From Fibrobacter succinogenes (lineage in GTDB: Bacteria; Fibrobacterota; Fibrobacteria; Fibrobacterales; Fibrobacteraceae), in the NCBI GenBank assembly GCA_902768325.1, contig CACXKY010000013.1:1-35438 (forward strand): a DNA stretch of 35,438 nucleotides, written 5' to 3'. Of the stretch, positions 14,406 to 21,930 are shown in pieces (position 1 is the stretch's first letter; each line of letters begins with the position of its first letter). A program made the position numbers and the translations under genes. The notes under the pieces are model-generated. The model did no database searches. It worked only from the letters and a program-made list of their open reading frames with translations, and was not told the origin of the DNA.

Positions 14406-14764
14406 TTGAAGCCGGCAAGATCAGCCTCAGGGACCTTCGGTTCGACTGTATCATCGGGACCCTCCCCTACGAGAGGGAAAACGAACAGCCGATTATACTG
14501 AACGTAAGCATTTGGCTTGATTTTGCACAGGCGGCCCGTAACGAAGACTTGGCTCATTCTATAGATTATGCGCAATTGGCGGAAGAACTTCAATCGTTCA
14601 TCCGCCTTTCTCAGTTCCAGCTCGAAGAAACGCTCGTCGTAGAAACCGCGAAGCACATCTTGGACAACTACCCCAAGACGATGATGGTCGAGGTAAGCGT
14701 CTGCAAGCCGAAGGCTATTCCCAACTGCGCCGGGGCCGAATCGAGCATCAGGATCCGCCGTTAG
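14399..14764 (+). CDS. folB: dihydroneopterin aldolase
   Basis: Cleaves dihydroneopterin to 6-hydroxymethyl-dihydropterin and glycolaldehyde in folate synthesis. At 121 residues it is the usual size. Family marks are the N-terminal ISLRDLRFDCIIG strand, a Glu in the PYERENEQP loop at the place of the substrate-binding glutamate, the SIDYAQLAEEL segment, the LVVETAKHILDNYP helix and the VCKPKAIPNCAG stretch with the catalytic lysine. The start lies inside the end of the preceding gene with a seven-base overlap, and the last four bases overlap the convergent comM. No other folate gene is in view. Confidence 0.93.
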   Translation: MVIEAGKISLRDLRFDCIIGTLPYERENEQPIILNVSIWLDFAQAARNEDLAHSIDYAQLAEELQSFIRLSQFQLEETLVVETAKHILDNYPKTMMVEVSVCKPKAIPNCAGAESSIRIRR

Positions 14765-16284
14765 CGGTAGGCGCGGTAACGAAGCGCCTCGGACAAGTCC
14801 TCCACATCAACCTTCCCGCTCCCCCGCAGGTCCGCGATAGTACGCGCGACCTTCAATAGCCTATAGTACCCGCGGGCACTCAGGTTCATGCGGTCCGCAG
14901 CCGTAATGGCAAACTTTTCCGTTCCCTTGGACATCTCCGCGAACCGGTGGGCGGCGTCCGACGACATCTCGGCATTCGAGCGGTAGGTAGTACCGGCAAA
15001 ACGCTCCCGCTGGATATCGCGTGCCTTGCAGACCCGCGAGCGGATGCTTGCAGAAGATTCGCCTTTCGGGTTCCCTTCAAATGACTTTGTCTCTATCGGC
15101 GGGACGCTCACCTGGATGTCGATGCGGTCCAACAGCGGCCCCGAAATCTTGTCGCGGTACCGCTTGCGCGCCTCGGGCAAGCAAGTGCATTCCCGCTTCG
15201 GGTCCATCGCGAAACCGCACGGACACGGATTCATTGCCGCCCCCATCATGAAGCGTGCCGGCCACACGACCGTCCCGCTCGCCCGGCTCACCGAGATGGA
15301 CCCTTCTTCCATCGGTTCGCGCAGGGCTTCCAAGACGCTGCGGTTGAACTCCGGCAGTTCGTCCAAGAAGAGGACGCCGTTGTGCGCGAGGCTCGCCTCG
15401 CCAGGGGCGAGGCGCGATCCGCCGCCCACCAAGGAGACCATCGATGCGGAATGGTGGGGCGTGCGGAAGGGCCGGGAGGTTACCGGTTTGAACTCCCCCG
15501 AATCCCCGGCCCGCCTCGCGCACGAATGAATCCGTGTCGTCTCTAAGATTTCCTGCTCCGTCATCTCCGGTAAGATTCCCGGTAAGCACCGGGCACAGAG
15601 CGTCTTGCCGGCGCCCGGTGAACCGACCAGTAAAAAATTATGGGCGCCGGCCGCCGCCACCTCCAACGCCCTCTTTACGCTTTCCATCCCCACCACATTT
15701 TCAAAATCCGGAACGTCTTCGCGTTCCTGACGATAATTTGTCTTCAATCCTTCCGCTGTCTTGATGCAAGAATCGTCATCGGATTCCAAACAGCCCACGC
15801 ACTCCCCCAACGAATCCGCACAAACATACCGCAGGCCTTCTACCAGAGAAGCTTCTTGTGCATTTCCTCTTGGGATTACCAATACAGAGCCGTCCTTCGC
15901 CAGGCTCATCGCAATGGACAATATTCCCCTGACCGGTTTCAGCAAGCCGTCCAGCGAAAGCTCCCCCACAAAGACATACCGTTCCAGCCGATTCACCGAA
16001 ATCTCGCCTGCAGAAACCAGCAAGCCTATCGCCAACGGCAAATCCAGAGCACTCCCCTCTTTTCGTAAATCCGCCGGCGACAGGTTTACCGTCGTACGGT
16101 AACCTGTCACCACTTTCCCGATAGAACGTATTGCCGAAACAACCCGCTCCCGGGATTCCCTTACCGCATTATCCGGGAGTCCCACCAGGGTAAACCCCGG
16201 TAACCCCTGAGAGGCATCCACCTCAACACTGACCGGGACAGCCTTTATCCCGAACAAGCAATAAGAACGGATCCGCTTAAACAC
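14761..16284 (-). CDS. comM: YifB/ComM family Mg-chelatase-like AAA ATPase
   Basis: Homologue of ComM, a hexameric helicase promoting branch migration during natural transformation in other bacteria. The N-terminal ChlI-like domain (about 1-170) holds VDASQGLPGFTLVGLPDNAVRESRERV and NLSPADLRKEG. The AAA domain has Walker A GSPGAGKT at 221-228, LFLDELPEF for Walker B and a C-terminal RAYRLLK-type lid. A Cys cluster, NPCPCG followed by CTC, sits between Walker B and the sensor region, as is typical. I prefer the GTG at 16284 (507 residues) over the ATG at 16332: GAGG lies at the right distance before it, the homologous protein start fits, and the overlap with spoVG disappears (seven-base gap). 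It forms a unit with spoVG. Confidence 0.92.
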   Translation of the reverse strand: MFKRIRSYCLFGIKAVPVSVEVDASQGLPGFTLVGLPDNAVRESRERVVSAIRSIGKVVTGYRTTVNLSPADLRKEGSALDLPLAIGLLVSAGEISVNRLERYVFVGELSLDGLLKPVRGILSIAMSLAKDGSVLVIPRGNAQEASLVEGLRYVCADSLGECVGCLESDDDSCIKTAEGLKTNYRQEREDVPDFENVVGMESVKRALEVAAAGAHNFLLVGSPGAGKTLCARCLPGILPEMTEQEILETTRIHSCARRAGDSGEFKPVTSRPFRTPHHSASMVSLVGGGSRLAPGEASLAHNGVLFLDELPEFNRSVLEALREPMEEGSISVSRASGTVVWPARFMMGAAMNPCPCGFAMDPKRECTCLPEARKRYRDKISGPLLDRIDIQVSVPPIETKSFEGNPKGESSASIRSRVCKARDIQRERFAGTTYRSNAEMSSDAAHRFAEMSKGTEKFAITAADRMNLSARGYYRLLKVARTIADLRGSGKVDVEDLSEALRYRAYR

Positions 16285-16291
16285 CGCTACC

Positions 16292-16627
16292 TCACTGAGC
16301 CGCGATGGAGGCCTGGTATTTTTCAAGAACACAGTTTTCGATGTGTTCTTTCAACTGGCGCGTAATCGGGTTGCAGAGCGTGCGAAAATCTTCGCCCTTG
16401 TAGAACGGATCGTTCGGGTACCCCACGAACAGCCCGTGCTCTCCATCCATAACGCGAAGCCCGCGGACGACCATCTGGTCGTTCAGCACAATCTGCGCAA
16501 GGCCCTTCATGTGCCCCAAGTTCTGCCCTTCCTGGAAGGGCCACACCGTCACCTGCGTTACCGCAAGACAATCAAAGGCGGACGTCGATGCCGCCGTTTC
16601 TTTTTCTGCTTTCTTTTTTTCAGCCAT
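16292..16627 (-). CDS. spoVG: SpoVG family protein
   Basis: A 111-residue protein with the SpoVG pattern: VTQVTVWPF, a short loop, MKGLAQIVLNDQMVVRGLRVMDGEHGLFVGYP, FRTLCNPITRQLKEHIENCVLEKY. SpoVG proteins are small regulators that bind DNA or RNA; in Bacillus they affect sporulation and septation, and in Borrelia and Staphylococcus they act on gene expression. The N-terminus has an extra Lys/Glu-rich tail of about 17 residues. The ATG at 16627 has AGGAGG four bases upstream; earlier starts are not supported. The gene is directly followed by comM, an unusual partner. It is divergent from the CBM9-like gene. Confidence 0.88.
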   Translation of the reverse strand: MAEKKKAEKETAASTSAFDCLAVTQVTVWPFQEGQNLGHMKGLAQIVLNDQMVVRGLRVMDGEHGLFVGYPNDPFYKGEDFRTLCNPITRQLKEHIENCVLEKYQASIAAQ

Positions 16628-16763
16628 ATGGCCTCCTATCTTGAAGAATAACCCGGGACGGCCACGACACGGCCGATCACACTGCGGGTACATAGCTAGT
16701 GCAAAAGCCATGCCAAAAAAAGAATTCCACGCCTTTTCACAAAAAACGCTTTCTGCGCAAAGC

Positions 16764-16806
16764 ACAAGTGTCCAAACATGTACAAAGTGTCCAATACAAG
16801 TGTCCA
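16764..16806. promoter_or_regulatory. three tandem ACAAGTGTCCA repeats
   Basis: Copies are at 16764-16774, 16782-16793 (ACAAAGTGTCCA, one extra A) and 16796-16806. They lie in the divergent gap between spoVG and the CBM9-like gene, the last one ending 18 bases before the TATATT box of the latter. The placement fits a binding site for a regulator. Confidence 0.45.
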
Positions 16807-16823
16807 TTCCGAACAATTTCAGC

Positions 16824-16831
16824 TATATTAA
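16824..16831 (+). promoter_or_regulatory. TATATTAA box abutting the CBM9-like gene start
   Basis: The box ends four bases before the ATG at 16836 and there is no Shine-Dalgarno, so a leaderless message is likely if that ATG is used. Confidence 0.4.
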
Positions 16832-16835
16832 TACC

Positions 16836-17387
16836 ATGCTCTTAAAACCGAATATGAACTGGCCCGCGAACCAAGGGATAGCGCTGCCGACCGTCATGGC
16901 GAATACGACTCTCTCCCGCGATTTTTTACAAGTAGACTTCTCCGTTGAAGAACCCATCAATTGCTTCCGCAGCGAAGTCCTGGAAGACGGCGGCCACAGC
17001 TGGGAAGATTCCTGTGTCGAGATATTCTTGCAGAACCCTGCAGACCCAGGCGAATACTTCAACTTCGAAACGACTAGCCGCGGTTACCTGTTGGCGGCCC
17101 ACGGTCCCGACCGCGAAAACAGAACGCTCCTCAACAGCGCGCAGATGGCACAAGTTGAGCGTACCAAGCAGCTCGCCAGCGTCATCGGGGATTTCGTATG
17201 CTGGGGAATGAGCATCCGCATTCCGGCAAGCCTCTTCGGGCTCGATTCGTTCGAAGGGGTACAACTCCGCGGCAACCTTTACAAATGCGCCGACAAGTCA
17301 AAGACGCCCCATTACCTGAGCGCCTTCCCGATAGAAACAGAAAAGCCGGATTTTCACCGGCCTGAATTCTTCGATATTTTGGTTTAG
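16836..17387 (+). CDS. carbohydrate-binding family 9-like protein
   Basis: A 183-residue protein with the pattern of CBM9-like beta-sandwich domains: the WEDSCVEIFLQNPADPGEYFNFETTSRGYLLAA region (strands with the conserved D-S-C-V-E-I/F-F and Y-x-N-F-E), then a WGMSIRIPASLFG strand and a C-terminal RGNLYKCAD, HYLSAFPI, PDFHRPEFF. There is no signal peptide, so a cytoplasmic location is likely. Such stand-alone domains are usually annotated by similarity only, and the ligand is unknown. ATG 16836 is favoured by the adjacent promoter box; a second ATG at 16854 is possible. The convergent thioesterase gene begins two bases after the stop. Confidence 0.8.
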   Translation: MLLKPNMNWPANQGIALPTVMANTTLSRDFLQVDFSVEEPINCFRSEVLEDGGHSWEDSCVEIFLQNPADPGEYFNFETTSRGYLLAAHGPDRENRTLLNSAQMAQVERTKQLASVIGDFVCWGMSIRIPASLFGLDSFEGVQLRGNLYKCADKSKTPHYLSAFPIETEKPDFHRPEFFDILV

Positions 17388-17388
17388 G

Positions 17389-18144
17389 CTACTTCATCTT
17401 GACTTTCATCTCGAAAACCTGGCGGCCTTCGTCGTCCTCGATTTTCATGTAGGTCGCCCCCATCTTGTCGGCACGGAAAACCTTGACCTCCTGGCCTTCG
17501 TGCGTCTCGCCCATAAAGTGGACTTCGAGCATCGACGGGATGCAAAGTTCCAAGTCTTCGGAACTGAACACGTTCAGGGAAAGTTTCACATACTCAATGT
17601 TGTTCATGTGGTGCGACATGTCGATGTGCTGGGGCAACACCTTCTGGCGGTAGACCTCCACGTATTCCGCGGGTTCCACCGGGAACTTCGTGAACTTGCT
17701 GTCCATGAAGGGTTCCGGGGCGCCTTCCGTCGGGAAATCGACCGCCGAAAGCTTTACGGGGCGGTGACGGTCCAGGTCGAGGCAGCACGCCTCCTGCACG
17801 GCGAGGATAATCGGCTCACCCTCCAACGTGGTGATGGCCGTATTCTCGTATGTACGGATAGGCGCGTTGTCGGCAGGGAAAGAGGTGGTAACCACCTTGT
17901 CGCGCCAGAACGGGCGCTGGAAGAACTTGAATTTCGCCTTGTAGATAACCCAGTAGGCGCCCTTCTCCTTCACACAGAAGTTGTCCTGCTTGATGGCACC
18001 GAAATTCTCGGTAAAGTTGTCCTGTACCATGAGCACCGTCTGCGCTATGCCCATCTTTCCGGACACGTCAATATACGCCGAGGTGATGGTCCTCTGCTTT
18101 TGGAACACAAGCGGATTCTTTGACAAAGCATAGATATCGATCAT
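17389..18144 (-). CDS. acyl-ACP thioesterase
   Basis: Hydrolyses acyl-acyl carrier protein to free fatty acids. A 251-residue double hot-dog protein of the acyl-ACP thioesterase family (PF01643 type). The N-terminal hot dog has the helix region IAQTVLMVQDNFTENFG and the strand AYWVIYKAKFKFFQRPFWRDKVVTTSFP. The second has the catalytic segment DMSHHMNNIEYVKL at 175-188, with the Asp, His and Asn of the family. No signal peptide, so cytoplasmic. The ATG at 18144 has no Shine-Dalgarno but a TATATT box ends six bases before it. It could set free fatty acid supply or chain length; specificity cannot be read from sequence. Confidence 0.9.
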   Translation of the reverse strand: MIDIYALSKNPLVFQKQRTITSAYIDVSGKMGIAQTVLMVQDNFTENFGAIKQDNFCVKEKGAYWVIYKAKFKFFQRPFWRDKVVTTSFPADNAPIRTYENTAITTLEGEPIILAVQEACCLDLDRHRPVKLSAVDFPTEGAPEPFMDSKFTKFPVEPAEYVEVYRQKVLPQHIDMSHHMNNIEYVKLSLNVFSSEDLELCIPSMLEVHFMGETHEGQEVKVFRADKMGATYMKIEDDEGRQVFEMKVKMK

Positions 18145-18148
18145 AACC

Positions 18149-18156
18149 CTAATATA
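18149..18156 (-). promoter_or_regulatory. TATATTAG box abutting the thioesterase start
   Basis: On the minus strand TATATT (18151-18156) ends six bases before the ATG at 18144, with no Shine-Dalgarno: another candidate leaderless start. Confidence 0.45.
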
Positions 18157-18189
18157 TATTATTTGCCGCAGGAATTAACGCACGGCCTA

Positions 18190-18222
18190 TAAAAACGTAA
18201 ACCCCGGTGGCGCCAACCGGGG
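18190..18222 (-). terminator. intrinsic terminator of the SH3-like exported protein gene
   Basis: On the minus strand CCCCGGT (18216-18222) pairs with ACCGGGG (18202-18208), followed by TTTACGTTTTT. It lies 45 bases past the stop of the gene ending at 18267. Confidence 0.7.
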
Positions 18223-18266
18223 GGAATTTATCTGGAATGTTTCCGCTAGGTTCTGACCAACCGGGC

Positions 18267-18713
18267 TCAGTTTTCCCCACGGCTCATTTCCATCTGTTCG
18301 CGATCCATCGTGTGCTGCAAGTACTCCTTGAAGTCACGGTTTATGGTCACGTCATCGAAATCCGCGTAGTTATCTGCGAACAATTCGAATGCCGTCGGAT
18401 TGTCAATCCAGGCATGCACATCGAAATTGTCAATCTTGATCGATTTGTCACCGGGTTTAGCGGCTACATATTCGACTTTCGATTTTTCTACCCAGCCCTG
18501 ACCGCAAGCCCCCTTGACGAGGACATCTACGTCCGACTCTCTGACAATCGTCAGTTCGTCGTGGAATCCGGCCGTGCAGACTACGCCGCCGCCACCGCGC
18601 TGTACTGTTAAATCGAGATCGCCCAGTTTGGATTTTACCACCCTACCAGCAGCGATCGCCGACGTTGCAAACATCGCGATTGCGACTACCATTGTAAACG
18701 TTGTGCGTTTCAT
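18267..18713 (-). CDS. small exported protein, possibly SH3-like
   Basis: A 148-residue protein with a signal peptide (MKRTTFTMVVAIAMFATSAIA, cleavage before AGRVV). AAGGAGG lies before the ATG at 18713, so longer starts are not needed. The mature part begins with short strands (LDLTVQRGGG, CTAGFHDELTIV, DVDVLVKGACGQGWVEKSKVEYV) whose layout, ending GWV-x3-VEYV, recalls bacterial SH3-like domains. The last 60 residues are acidic and helical. The two Cys could form a disulfide in the periplasm. No family could be assigned with confidence. Confidence 0.7.
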   Translation of the reverse strand: MKRTTFTMVVAIAMFATSAIAAGRVVKSKLGDLDLTVQRGGGGVVCTAGFHDELTIVRESDVDVLVKGACGQGWVEKSKVEYVAAKPGDKSIKIDNFDVHAWIDNPTAFELFADNYADFDDVTINRDFKEYLQHTMDREQMEMSRGEN

Positions 18714-18762
18714 GGTCCACCTCCTTACCTTGTTGTTAACCCTATAAACCAAAGTACGAAAA

Positions 18763-18778
18763 CTAATGTTTACAAAAC
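18763..18778. repeat. 16-base motif shared with 30871-30886, copy 1
   Basis: CTAATGTTTACAAAAC occurs here and again at 30871-30886, with some further matches on both sides. This copy lies in the divergent gap between the SH3-like protein gene and the RluE-type gene. Confidence 0.5.
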
Positions 18779-18838
18779 CAGCGTTTTGAAAAAATATCCG
18801 GAAATTTTCACTACAGATTGGAATACCCTTATTTTTTC

Positions 18839-18846
18839 TACCTTTG
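18839..18846 (+). promoter_or_regulatory. TACCTTTG box abutting the RluE-type gene start
   Basis: Exact TAnnTTTG match ending five bases before the ATG at 18852. A TTG (18818-18820) lies 18 bases upstream of the box, close to the Bacteroidetes -33/-7 layout. No Shine-Dalgarno. Confidence 0.55.
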
Positions 18847-18851
18847 CATCA

Positions 18852-19403
18852 ATGTCCACCGTCATCCTCTTCAACAAGCCCTTCGGAGTCCTGAGCCAGT
18901 TCACACCTGAATCGGGACACGCGGCACTCGACTCGTTCGGGTTCCCGCCCGGGGTCTATGCAGCCGGGAGGCTTGACCACGACAGCGAAGGCGCGCTGTT
19001 GCTGACAGACAACGGGAAACTCATCAAGAAACTGCTCGACCCGAAATTCGAGCACCCGCGAACCTACCTGGCGCAGGTCGAAGGAACGATTACCGAAGAA
19101 GCCGTGCACCAACTGGAAAAAGGCGTCACCATCAAAGGTTACCGTACCAAGCCCTGCAAGGCAGAAATCGCAGAGGAACCGGATTGGCTATGGCCGCGCC
19201 ACCCGCCCGTACGCTACCGCGCCAACATCCCCACCAGCTGGGTTCGCCTCACGCTTATCGAAGGCAAGAACCGCCAGGTGCGCCACATGACCGCTGCCGT
19301 CGGCTTCCCTACGCTCCGCCTCATCCGCGTCCAGATAGGAAAAATTCCCCTAGGAGGCCTACTCCCAGGGGAATGGAAAATCATTACAGATAAAGTAATT
19401 TAA
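18852..19403 (+). CDS. rluE: RluE-type 23S rRNA pseudouridine synthase
   Basis: Isomerises a uridine of large-subunit rRNA (U2457 in E. coli RluE). At 183 residues it is short and lacks the S4 domain, as in RluE. The N-terminus ILFNKPFGVLSQFT, the catalytic motif GRLDHDSEGALLLT (Asp42), the KTYLAQVEG-like stretch and the C-terminal EGKNRQVRHMTAAVGFPTLRLIR are all present. ATG 18852 is favoured over an in-frame one at 18786, because the family starts here and a promoter box lies directly in front. The last four bases overlap the convergent lipoprotein gene. Family is firm; the exact target base is inferred. Confidence 0.9.
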   Translation: MSTVILFNKPFGVLSQFTPESGHAALDSFGFPPGVYAAGRLDHDSEGALLLTDNGKLIKKLLDPKFEHPRTYLAQVEGTITEEAVHQLEKGVTIKGYRTKPCKAEIAEEPDWLWPRHPPVRYRANIPTSWVRLTLIEGKNRQVRHMTAAVGFPTLRLIRVQIGKIPLGGLLPGEWKIITDKVI

Positions 19404-19939
19404 TCCTTGGACTTTTCCGAATCTTTTTCTTCGGAATCCTTCTCTTCGGATTCTTTCTTTTTCGAATTCTTCGCCTTGGACGTATCGCAGTGCGACTTCA
19501 GGTACTTCGGGAGATCCTTAAGCTTCATCGAAATCGTTTTTGAACCGCTGTACGACGTTTTATCTTCGTCCTCGGCTTTGAACTGCGATTTCGAGAAACC
19601 GAATTCTTCCCTCGTCGCATCCACGACTTCCTTGGCCGCGCTCGAGTATTTCTTGAAGGTAACCTCGACCGTGATGCTTGCAGACGCACTCCATGCATCC
19701 ACCAAGCCCGAAAGCTCATTCGTCACGACAACCGAGGAGTCCTCCGTAACGCGGTCGCACACGAACGATGTTCCCATAACGGAAAGGCTAATCTCGGCAC
19801 CGGTAGAATCCTCGACCGCTTCCGCATTGAACGATTCGTCGGGAGGCGGACGCAAGACAAGGTCTACAGACGACGAGGAATCATCGCCACAGGCGGCAAT
19901 GAACAACGCCACAGAAACAACTGTCAAAAATTTCTTCAT
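19400..19939 (-). CDS. lipoprotein with charged C-terminal repeats
   Basis: A 179-residue lipoprotein: lipobox IAAC (Cys17), then GDDSSSSVDL. The central part (about 40-150) has a Cys pair (FVCDR, KSHCD) and a regular beta pattern. The C-terminus is a Ser/Lys/Glu tail with repeated SEEKD units. AAGGAGG precedes the ATG at 19939, and a TATGTTTG box (19965-19972) lies 25 bases upstream, so it probably has its own promoter although fumarase is just upstream in the same direction. No family was recognised. Confidence 0.8.
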   Translation of the reverse strand: MKKFLTVVSVALFIAACGDDSSSSVDLVLRPPPDESFNAEAVEDSTGAEISLSVMGTSFVCDRVTEDSSVVVTNELSGLVDAWSASASITVEVTFKKYSSAAKEVVDATREEFGFSKSQFKAEDEDKTSYSGSKTISMKLKDLPKYLKSHCDTSKAKNSKKKESEEKDSEEKDSEKSKD

Positions 19940-19964
19940 CAGTACGGGACCTCCTTAATCACCG

Positions 19965-19972
19965 CAAACATA
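19965..19972 (-). promoter_or_regulatory. TATGTTTG box upstream of the charged lipoprotein
   Basis: Exact TAnnTTTG match on the minus strand in the 55-base gap after fumarase, 25 bases before the ATG, with the Shine-Dalgarno between them. Confidence 0.45.
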
Positions 19973-19994
19973 GAAATTAATGTTCATGTTGCGA

Positions 19995-21632
19995 TTACAG
20001 CAGGTCCTTGAAGAAGTCGTTGCCCTTGTCGTCGACGAGGATGAACGCCGGGAAGTCCTTGATGGTAATCTTGCGGATGGCTTCCATGCCGAGTTCCGGG
20101 AAGGCGACGATGTCATTGCTCAAGATGTTCTGCTCGGCGAGGATGGCAGCCGGGCCGCCGATGGAACCGAGGTAGAAGCCGCCGTACTTGTGGCAGGCGT
20201 CCGTCACGTCCTGGCTGCGGTTGCCCTTCGCGACCATGATCATGGAGGCGCCCTTGCTCTGGAAGCGCATCACGTACGGGTCCATGCGGCCGGCAGTCGT
20301 CGGGCCGAAGCTTCCAGTGGGCATGCCTTCCGGGGTCTTGGCCGGGCCAGCGTAGTAAATCGGGTGGTTGGACACGACTTCGAGAACGGTCTTCTCGATA
20401 TCGGTGAGGGCTTCGCCCTTTTCCTGCTTGTCGAAGATTTCGGCAATCTTGGCGTGAGCCATGTCGCGAGCCACGATCATCGTGCCCTTGAGGTTCAGGC
20501 GGGTCTTGACCGGGTACTTGGTGAGTTCGGCGAGAACTTCCTTCATCGGGCGGTCGAGATCGATTTCCACAGCCGGGGCCATGTTCACGGCATCGCCCTT
20601 CGGCAGGTACTGTTCCGGATGGTGTTCCATCTTTTCGAGCCAGAGGCCGTTCTCGTCAATCTTCGCCTTGATGTTGCGGTCAGCGGAGCAGCTGACGCCG
20701 ATGGAGACCGGGCAGCTTGCCGCATGGCGCGGGCAGCGGATCACGCGGACGTCGTGCACAAAATACTTGCCGCCGAACTGGGCGCCGATGCCCGTCTTCT
20801 GGCAGATGTGCAAAACCTTTTCTTCCATTTCCACGTCGCGGAACATACGGCCGCCTTCAGAACCCGTGGTCGGAAGGTCGTCGAGGTAGCCGCAGCTGGC
20901 GAGCTTCACAGTGTGGGTGTTCATTTCGGCAGAAGTACCGCCAATCACGATGGCCAGGTGGTACGGCGGGCAAGCCGCGGTGCCGAGCGTCTTCACCTTC
21001 TCGCTGATGAACTTCTCGAGGGACTTCGGGTTGAGGAGCGCCTTGGTCATCGGCCAGTAGTAAGTCTTGTTGGCAGAGCCACCGCCCTTCGCTACAAACA
21101 GGAACTTGAGGTCAGCGCCTTCTTCGGCGTGGATGTCGATCTGGGCCGGAAGGTTACAGGCGGTATTCTTTTCCTCGTACATGGTAAGCGGGGCAATCTG
21201 ACTGTAACGCAGGTTCTTGCCCGTGTAGGCGTTGTAGATACCTTCAGAAATCGCTTCGGCATCGTCGCAGCCCGTCCAGACCTGCTGGCCCTTGTGGCAA
21301 ATACAAATAGCGGTACCGGTGTCCTGGCAGAACGGGAGGATTCCCTTGGCAGCGACGCAGGCGTTCTTCAAAAGCGTGAGGGCGACGAACTTGTCGTTGT
21401 CAGAAGCTTCCGGGTCCTGGAGGATTTTGGCGACCTTCTGGGTGTGGGCCGGACGGAGCCTGAAGCTCACTTCTTCGAATGCCGCCTGGGCAATCTTGGT
21501 GAGGGCTTCGGGGGCCACTTTCAGGATTTTCTTGCCTTCGAATTCGGCGACGGAGATGCCGTCCTTGCCGAGGTTCACATATTCCGTAGTATCTTTGCCG
21601 TGCTGCACGGTCGCTTCGTACTTGAATGCCAT
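19995..21632 (-). CDS. fumarate hydratase, class I
   Basis: Iron-sulfur fumarase interconverting malate and fumarate. In succinate-forming Fibrobacter this step would run towards fumarate in the reductive branch. At 545 residues it has both halves of a single-chain FumA/FumB-type enzyme. The three cluster cysteines align with E. coli FumA at a constant offset: Cys102 in [10 protein letters not shown], Cys221 in [11 protein letters not shown] and Cys315 in GVSCSADRN. Other marks are [16 protein letters not shown] and the C-terminal [11 protein letters not shown] and GSIGGPAA. The start at 21632 has no Shine-Dalgarno, only ACTACTACT before ATG, unusual for a gene with such biased codon use. A GC palindrome lies 30 bases upstream. 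Confidence 0.96.
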   Translation of the reverse strand: MAFKYEATVQHGKDTTEYVNLGKDGISVAEFEGKKILKVAPEALTKIAQAAFEEVSFRLRPAHTQKVAKILQDPEASDNDKFVALTLLKNACVAAKGILPFCQDTGTAICICHKGQQVWTGCDDAEAISEGIYNAYTGKNLRYSQIAPLTMYEEKNTACNLPAQIDIHAEEGADLKFLFVAKGGGSANKTYYWPMTKALLNPKSLEKFISEKVKTLGTAACPPYHLAIVIGGTSAEMNTHTVKLASCGYLDDLPTTGSEGGRMFRDVEMEEKVLHICQKTGIGAQFGGKYFVHDVRVIRCPRHAASCPVSIGVSCSADRNIKAKIDENGLWLEKMEHHPEQYLPKGDAVNMAPAVEIDLDRPMKEVLAELTKYPVKTRLNLKGTMIVARDMAHAKIAEIFDKQEKGEALTDIEKTVLEVVSNHPIYYAGPAKTPEGMPTGSFGPTTAGRMDPYVMRFQSKGASMIMVAKGNRSQDVTDACHKYGGFYLGSIGGPAAILAEQNILSNDIVAFPELGMEAIRKITIKDFPAFILVDDKGNDFFKDLL

Positions 21633-21661
21633 AGTAGTAGTCGGGTTTGAGGTTTAAGGTC

Positions 21662-21677
21662 GGGCGCCATGGCGCCC
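21662..21677. repeat. 16-base GC palindrome upstream of fumarase
   Basis: GGGCGCCATGGCGCCC is a perfect palindrome flanked on both sides by similar words (GAGGTTTAAGGT and GAGGTTAAAGGT). It resembles the GCACC-TAC-GGTGC hairpin at 3084. It could be a dispersed repeat or a site controlling fumarase. The rest of 21633-21930 is AT-rich with long T runs and no gene. Confidence 0.45.
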
Positions 21678-21930
21678 TATGAGGTTAAAGGTTTCGAGTT
21701 TTATATTTACCCCGTAAAATTAAAATTTCTCTCTTCTCTCGTCTAATTTCCCCGACTAGATGGAGCCGTCCTACCCGGTTCAAGCGCCATTTTTGCAAAA
21801 AAAAGCGATGAAGCGGCAAATTAAGGGGATTTTTTAATTTTTTTTAACTTTTTTCGAGCCAAACCCCCTCAATAAGTATTATTTTTTGAACATTGAAATT
21901 TTAAACAAAAACTTCCATGAGGATCATACT

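Noticed and set aside
16284-16332. Upstream ATG start for comM at 16332
   Set aside because: It would overlap the spoVG end and add residues not typical of the family, while the GTG at 16284 has a Shine-Dalgarno and gives the usual length.
19980-21650. Long plus-strand frame opposite fumarase
   Set aside because: It is the shadow of a gene with strongly biased codons. It has no family motif and no start signal, whereas the minus-strand frame is a complete fumarase.
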